A stretch of DNA of 59,538 nucleotides from Rhodobacterales bacterium HKCCSP123 (GTDB lineage: Bacteria > Pseudomonadota > Alphaproteobacteria > Rhodobacterales > Rhodobacteraceae). Shown one piece after another: positions 56,877 to 59,538 of the stretch (position 1 is its first letter; each line of letters begins with the position of its first letter). Where the stretch lies: NCBI GenBank assembly GCA_015689745.1, contig WVSO01000015.1:1-59538 (forward strand), written 5' to 3'. Both the position numbers and the translations under genes were made by a program. The notes under the pieces are model-generated. The model was not told where the DNA came from. It saw nothing but the letters and a program-made list of their open reading frames with translations, and did not search any database.

Positions 56877-57619
56877 TCGCGCTCGCCGATGTCCACAAGG
56901 CCTTCGGGTCGAAACAGGTCCTTCGCGGCCTGACGCTTCAGGTGGCGAAGGGGGAAAGCTGCGTGATCATCGGGGGGTCGGGGACGGGCAAATCCGTGTG
57001 CCTGAAGTGCATCCTGGGCCTCGTGACACCCGACAGGGGCACCATCACCGTCGATGGGCGCAGCGTGACCGAAGGGGACCGCGACGCCTTTCTTTCCCGC
57101 TTCGGGATGCTGTTCCAGGGCGGCGCGCTCTTCGATTCGATGTCCGTCTGGCAGAATGTCGCCTTTCGCCTGATGCGCGGCGCGCAAAAGCGCCCCAAGG
57201 CGCAAGCCCGCGAGATCGCCGTCGAGAAACTGCGCCGCGTCGGCCTGACGCCGGACGTGGCCGACCTCTATCCGTCGGAACTGTCGGGCGGCATGCAGAA
57301 GCGGGTGGGCCTGGCCCGCGCCATCGCCGCCGAGCCCGAGATCATCTTCTTCGACGAACCGACCACCGGCCTCGACCCGATCATGGCGGGCGTGATCAAC
57401 GACCTGATCCGCGAGATCGTGACCGAGATGGGCGCGACCGCCGTGACCATAACCCACGACATGTCGAGCGTGCGCGCCATCGCCGACAAGGTCGCCATGC
57501 TGCACGCGGGCAAGATCCGCTGGCACGGCCCCGTGGGCGAGATCGACACCGCCGAGGACCCCTATCTCCGGCAGTTCGTCACCGGATCGGCGGACGGCCC
57601 GATCGAGGCGGTCCGCTGA
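56873..57619 (+). CDS. mlaF: MlaF-type ABC transporter ATP-binding protein
   Basis: The 248-residue ATPase drives the MlaE permease. Walker A is IIGGSGTGKSVCLKCILG, the signature LSGGMQKRVGLARAIAA, Walker B IIFFDEPTTGLDPIMAGVIN, and the H-loop TITHDMSSVRAIADKV, all intact. Its start overlaps mlaE (ATGA), and its stop overlaps the start of the next gene (TGATG), continuing the coupled chain. Confidence 0.95.
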   Translation: MIALADVHKAFGSKQVLRGLTLQVAKGESCVIIGGSGTGKSVCLKCILGLVTPDRGTITVDGRSVTEGDRDAFLSRFGMLFQGGALFDSMSVWQNVAFRLMRGAQKRPKAQAREIAVEKLRRVGLTPDVADLYPSELSGGMQKRVGLARAIAAEPEIIFFDEPTTGLDPIMAGVINDLIREIVTEMGATAVTITHDMSSVRAIADKVAMLHAGKIRWHGPVGEIDTAEDPYLRQFVTGSADGPIEAVR

Positions 57620-58071
57620 TGGAGCCCGACGCCGCCCCCGCCCCGGTCGACCCGCAGGTCGGAACGACGATGGCCGACATCACCGCCTTCGAGGCGAGCC
57701 CGGCCCAGTTGGCCGCCAACACCGCCGTCAACCTCGGCCTGGTCCTGCTGCCGCTCCTGGTGCTGATGACCGCGCTCGTGAAGCTTCGGCGCGGCCCGGA
57801 GCATCGCACGCTTCACGCGGGTCTTGCCCTGGCGGCGGGGCTTGCCGTGCTCCTTTCGGCGGTCACCATCGTCGTGCCGGGCGCGATCCCCGACGGGCTG
57901 CGTGACGGCGGGGTCCTGTCTTTCACCTGGGTGTTCCTTTTCGCCTGGATGACCCTGGATTTCATCCGAAGCGCCCGGCGCACCGGCCTGCGTCCGCGCG
58001 TGACCGACGTCGCCGTCCTGTTCTGCGCCGGTGCGACCCTCGCGGGTTTCGCCGCCCAGGTCGCGCTCTGA
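57619..58071 (+). CDS. Small four-helix membrane protein, first of the mla-linked chain
   Basis: A 150-residue protein with a 35-residue polar N-terminus and about four membrane helices (NLGLVLLPLLVLMTALVKLR, GLALAAGLAVLLSAVTIVVP, TWVFLFAWMTLDFI, VAVLFCAGATLAGFAAQV). I recognise no family. It shares a base with the mlaF stop, so it is translationally coupled to the transporter. Confidence 0.7.
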   Translation: MEPDAAPAPVDPQVGTTMADITAFEASPAQLAANTAVNLGLVLLPLLVLMTALVKLRRGPEHRTLHAGLALAAGLAVLLSAVTIVVPGAIPDGLRDGGVLSFTWVFLFAWMTLDFIRSARRTGLRPRVTDVAVLFCAGATLAGFAAQVAL

Positions 58072-58083
58072 GCGGGGATGCGG

Positions 58084-58500
58084 ATGACCGACCTTCTCCT
58101 GCCCTGGCTGCCGCTTCTGTTCACCGCCTCGGTCTTCGCGCTGGTCGGCAGCATGGCGCTGGCCGGTCTGATCCGCGCCATCCTTGGGGCACGGGGGCGC
58201 ATCCTCCACCTGCTGACCGTTGCTGGTGGCGGCGTGGCGCTCGTGGTGCTGGCATTGCTCGCCCTCGGCATCGACGCGGGCCCGGCCCTTATCCCCGGTT
58301 TCGCGGGCGGGCTCGGCGCGGGATGTTTCTGGCTGATCGGCGCGCTCGCGGCGCGGGCGCGGCCGGTGTGGGTCGATGCGCTCGTGATCCTCGCGAGCGT
58401 TGCCTTCTTCACCAGCTACGCCGCGATGGCCGAGCACGCGGGCGAGGTCGCGCGGGTCTTTCCCGGACTGACGCTGCCCGGCCCCGACGGCCCGCCATGA
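58084..58500 (+). CDS. Small four-helix membrane protein, second of the chain
   Basis: A 138-residue (or 140 from 58078) protein with four hydrophobic helices: LLPWLPLLFTASVFALVGSM, LLTVAGGGVALVVLALLALG, GFAGGLGAGCFWLIGALAAR and VDALVILASVAFFTSYAAMA. Unknown function. It starts 6-12 bases after the previous gene and its stop overlaps the next gene by four bases (ATGA). Confidence 0.68.
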   Translation: MTDLLLPWLPLLFTASVFALVGSMALAGLIRAILGARGRILHLLTVAGGGVALVVLALLALGIDAGPALIPGFAGGLGAGCFWLIGALAARARPVWVDALVILASVAFFTSYAAMAEHAGEVARVFPGLTLPGPDGPP

Positions 58501-58868
58501 CGCCCATCGCCGTCATCGAGGCGGTGGCGACGCTTCTGTGGAGCTATGCCGCGGTGACGTTCCTCGCCTGGGCCGGGCATCTGCGCCGGGCCGGGCATCG
58601 CACCCGCGTGACCCATGTCTTCGACCTTGTGGCAAACCTCGTGCCGGCGATGATCGCGCTCCTGCTCGTCGTTCTGGCGGGGGCCGTGATCGGCCTGCCT
58701 TCGGTCGTCGTGATCATCGCGGTGCTCTTTCCCGCCGGGCTCGCCTTCGGCCTCCACATGTCGCTGAACGAGATCAGGGACCAGGTGACCTTCCCACGGG
58801 AACTGGCGCGGATCGGGCTGGCCTTGACCATCGGGGCGGCGGTGATCTGGGGACGGCAAATCGCCTGA
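58497..58868 (+). CDS. Small four-helix membrane protein, third of the chain
   Basis: A 123-residue protein with helices IEAVATLLWSYAAVTFLAWA, VFDLVANLVPAMIALLLVVL, VVVIIAVLFPAGLAFGLHMS and LARIGLALTIGAAVIWG. It has a basic loop HLRRAGHRTRVTHV between the first two. Family unknown. The start overlaps the previous stop (ATGA). It resembles the other two in length and layout but not obviously in sequence. Confidence 0.68.
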   Translation: MTPIAVIEAVATLLWSYAAVTFLAWAGHLRRAGHRTRVTHVFDLVANLVPAMIALLLVVLAGAVIGLPSVVVIIAVLFPAGLAFGLHMSLNEIRDQVTFPRELARIGLALTIGAAVIWGRQIA

Positions 58869-58906
58869 GCCTTGCGCCCGGGCCCTGCCGGCCCCCAGAT
58901 AGGCCC

Positions 58907-59365
58907 ATGCTCCGCCTGCTCACCGCGCTGAACCTCGCGCTTCTGATCCTCTTTCCACTGGCATGGACCGCGCCCTTGATGCGCGCGGGGCTGCTGCCGC
59001 TCTTCGGGTTGGAGGAAATATCGGTGCTCTCCGGTCTGGCCGCGCTGTGGCGGGGCGGCGAGGTCGCGCTGGCCCTTCTCGTGGCGCTGTTCGCGCTGGT
59101 GGCACCGATGGCCAAGACCGTGGCGCTGGCGCTCGTTCACCTGTCGAGGGCGCCGATCACGCTGCTTCCGGCGGTCCAGATGCTCGGCAAGCTCGCCATG
59201 GCCGATGTCTTCCTGATCGCGGTCTACATCACGCTCGCCAAGGGCATGGCCGTGGGACGGGTGGAGACCGCATGGGGCCTCTGGCTATTCACGGGATGCG
59301 CCCTCGCCTCGCTCGGCATCGCCGTGGCAACGGGGCATCTGGCAAAGCGCGGCGCGCTGCGCTAG
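58907..59365 (+). CDS. Small PqiA-like membrane protein, fourth of the chain
   Basis: The 152-residue protein has four helices and the PqiA-type segment MLGKLAMADVFLIAVYITLA with KGM, near residues 93-115. PqiA proteins work with MCE-domain PqiB in lipid transport to the outer membrane. No zinc-ribbon cysteines as in long PqiA are present. Starts MLRLLTALNLALLILFPLAW. The link to mlaEF upstream makes a lipid-transport role plausible but inferred. Confidence 0.75.
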   Translation: MLRLLTALNLALLILFPLAWTAPLMRAGLLPLFGLEEISVLSGLAALWRGGEVALALLVALFALVAPMAKTVALALVHLSRAPITLLPAVQMLGKLAMADVFLIAVYITLAKGMAVGRVETAWGLWLFTGCALASLGIAVATGHLAKRGALR

Positions 59366-59375
59366 GGGCCGGGGC

Positions 59376-59538
59376 ATGGAGCAGATCATTCTTCCCGCCG
59401 CCATCGTGATGGGCGTCTACGCGGCCCTGTCGGGCCTGACATGGGTGCAACGCCTGATCGGTGAGCGCCTGGCGGGCCGCAAGCGCGGCATGGTGCTGAA
59501 CCTCGCCCGCCGCGCGGGGCCGCCGGCCGCCGCCGGCG
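59376..59538 (+). CDS. Partial ORF at the window end
   Basis: The ATG at 59376, 10 bases after the PqiA-like gene, opens MEQIILPAAIVMGVYAALSG, a hydrophobic start, followed by basic QRLIGERLAGRKRG, and runs off the window end with no stop. It would be another small membrane-anchored protein in the chain. Nothing more can be said from 54 codons. Confidence 0.5.
   Translation, partial: MEQIILPAAIVMGVYAALSGLTWVQRLIGERLAGRKRGMVLNLARRAGPPAAAG

Overview
The window is chromosomal DNA of a GC-rich alphaproteobacterium, most likely a marine Rhodobacteraceae (Roseobacter-type) strain. The evidence is: the gene block olsB-like, bamE, yceD, rpmF, plsX, fabH, ihfA, merR; a DMSP lyase DddP with all six metal ligands; a form II (AYRGAGR) CO-dehydrogenase-like cluster; a urease cluster; and an siroheme/sulfite reductase/APS reductase operon of the alphaproteobacterial kind. 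It looks like ordinary core chromosome with metabolic islands. I see no phage, integron, CRISPR array or intact insertion sequence.

Layout. 1-8.8 kb: plus-strand genes for two EamA-type exporters, enolase, an alpha/beta hydrolase, a GNAT acetyltransferase, a HAD dehalogenase and a DUF985 cupin; then anmK (minus) divergent from tyrS. 8.8-15.6 kb: a FemAB-like acetyltransferase convergent with an OlsB-like ornithine acyltransferase, bamE, and the envelope/fatty-acid block yceD-rpmF-plsX-fabH-ihfA-merR, closed by tRNA-Pro(GGG) and a terminator. 15.6-21.9 kb: dCTP deaminase; a minus-strand pair (DUF3445 N-demethylase-like plus methyltransferase) divergent from dddP; a hydrolase-OsmC fusion; a Lrp/AsnC regulator. 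22-27.6 kb: assimilatory sulfur operon cysG-DUF2849-cysI-cysH-DUF934, then ferredoxin-NADP reductase. 27.6-30.6 kb: an acidic Ala/Glu-repeat membrane protein, infC starting on ATA, a short porin-like ORF and a GlxA-type regulator.

30.6-40.4 kb: a nine-gene minus-strand cluster, in transcription order AAA ATPase, secreted beta protein, VWA protein, XdhC, molybdopterin-binding protein, periplasmic dienelactone hydrolase, then the 2Fe-2S, Mo and FAD subunits of a xanthine-dehydrogenase-family enzyme. 41.5-50.7 kb: urease genes in order ureD-ureA-(small membrane protein)-ureB, then a block holding an AhpD-like gene, a GNAT gene, an AT-richer gene-free stretch and an oppositely oriented diheme cytochrome c, then ureC-(secreted protein)-(DUF1127-like)-ureE-ureF-ureG. 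The urease operon is therefore split by about 2.6 kb.

50.8-59.5 kb: a PH-like membrane protein, pyrC, pyrE, dnaB, alr, mlaE, mlaF and a tightly packed run of four small four-helix membrane proteins, the last PqiA-like, running off the window end.

The most unusual material is not a single large system but several linked oddities: a dispersed structured repeat (6.2, 37.4, 54.9 kb) with compensatory base changes that sits directly at gene stop codons, a second short dispersed motif of 22 bases in three copies, the split urease operon, the chain of small membrane proteins after mlaEF, and the dddP/DUF3445 pairing.
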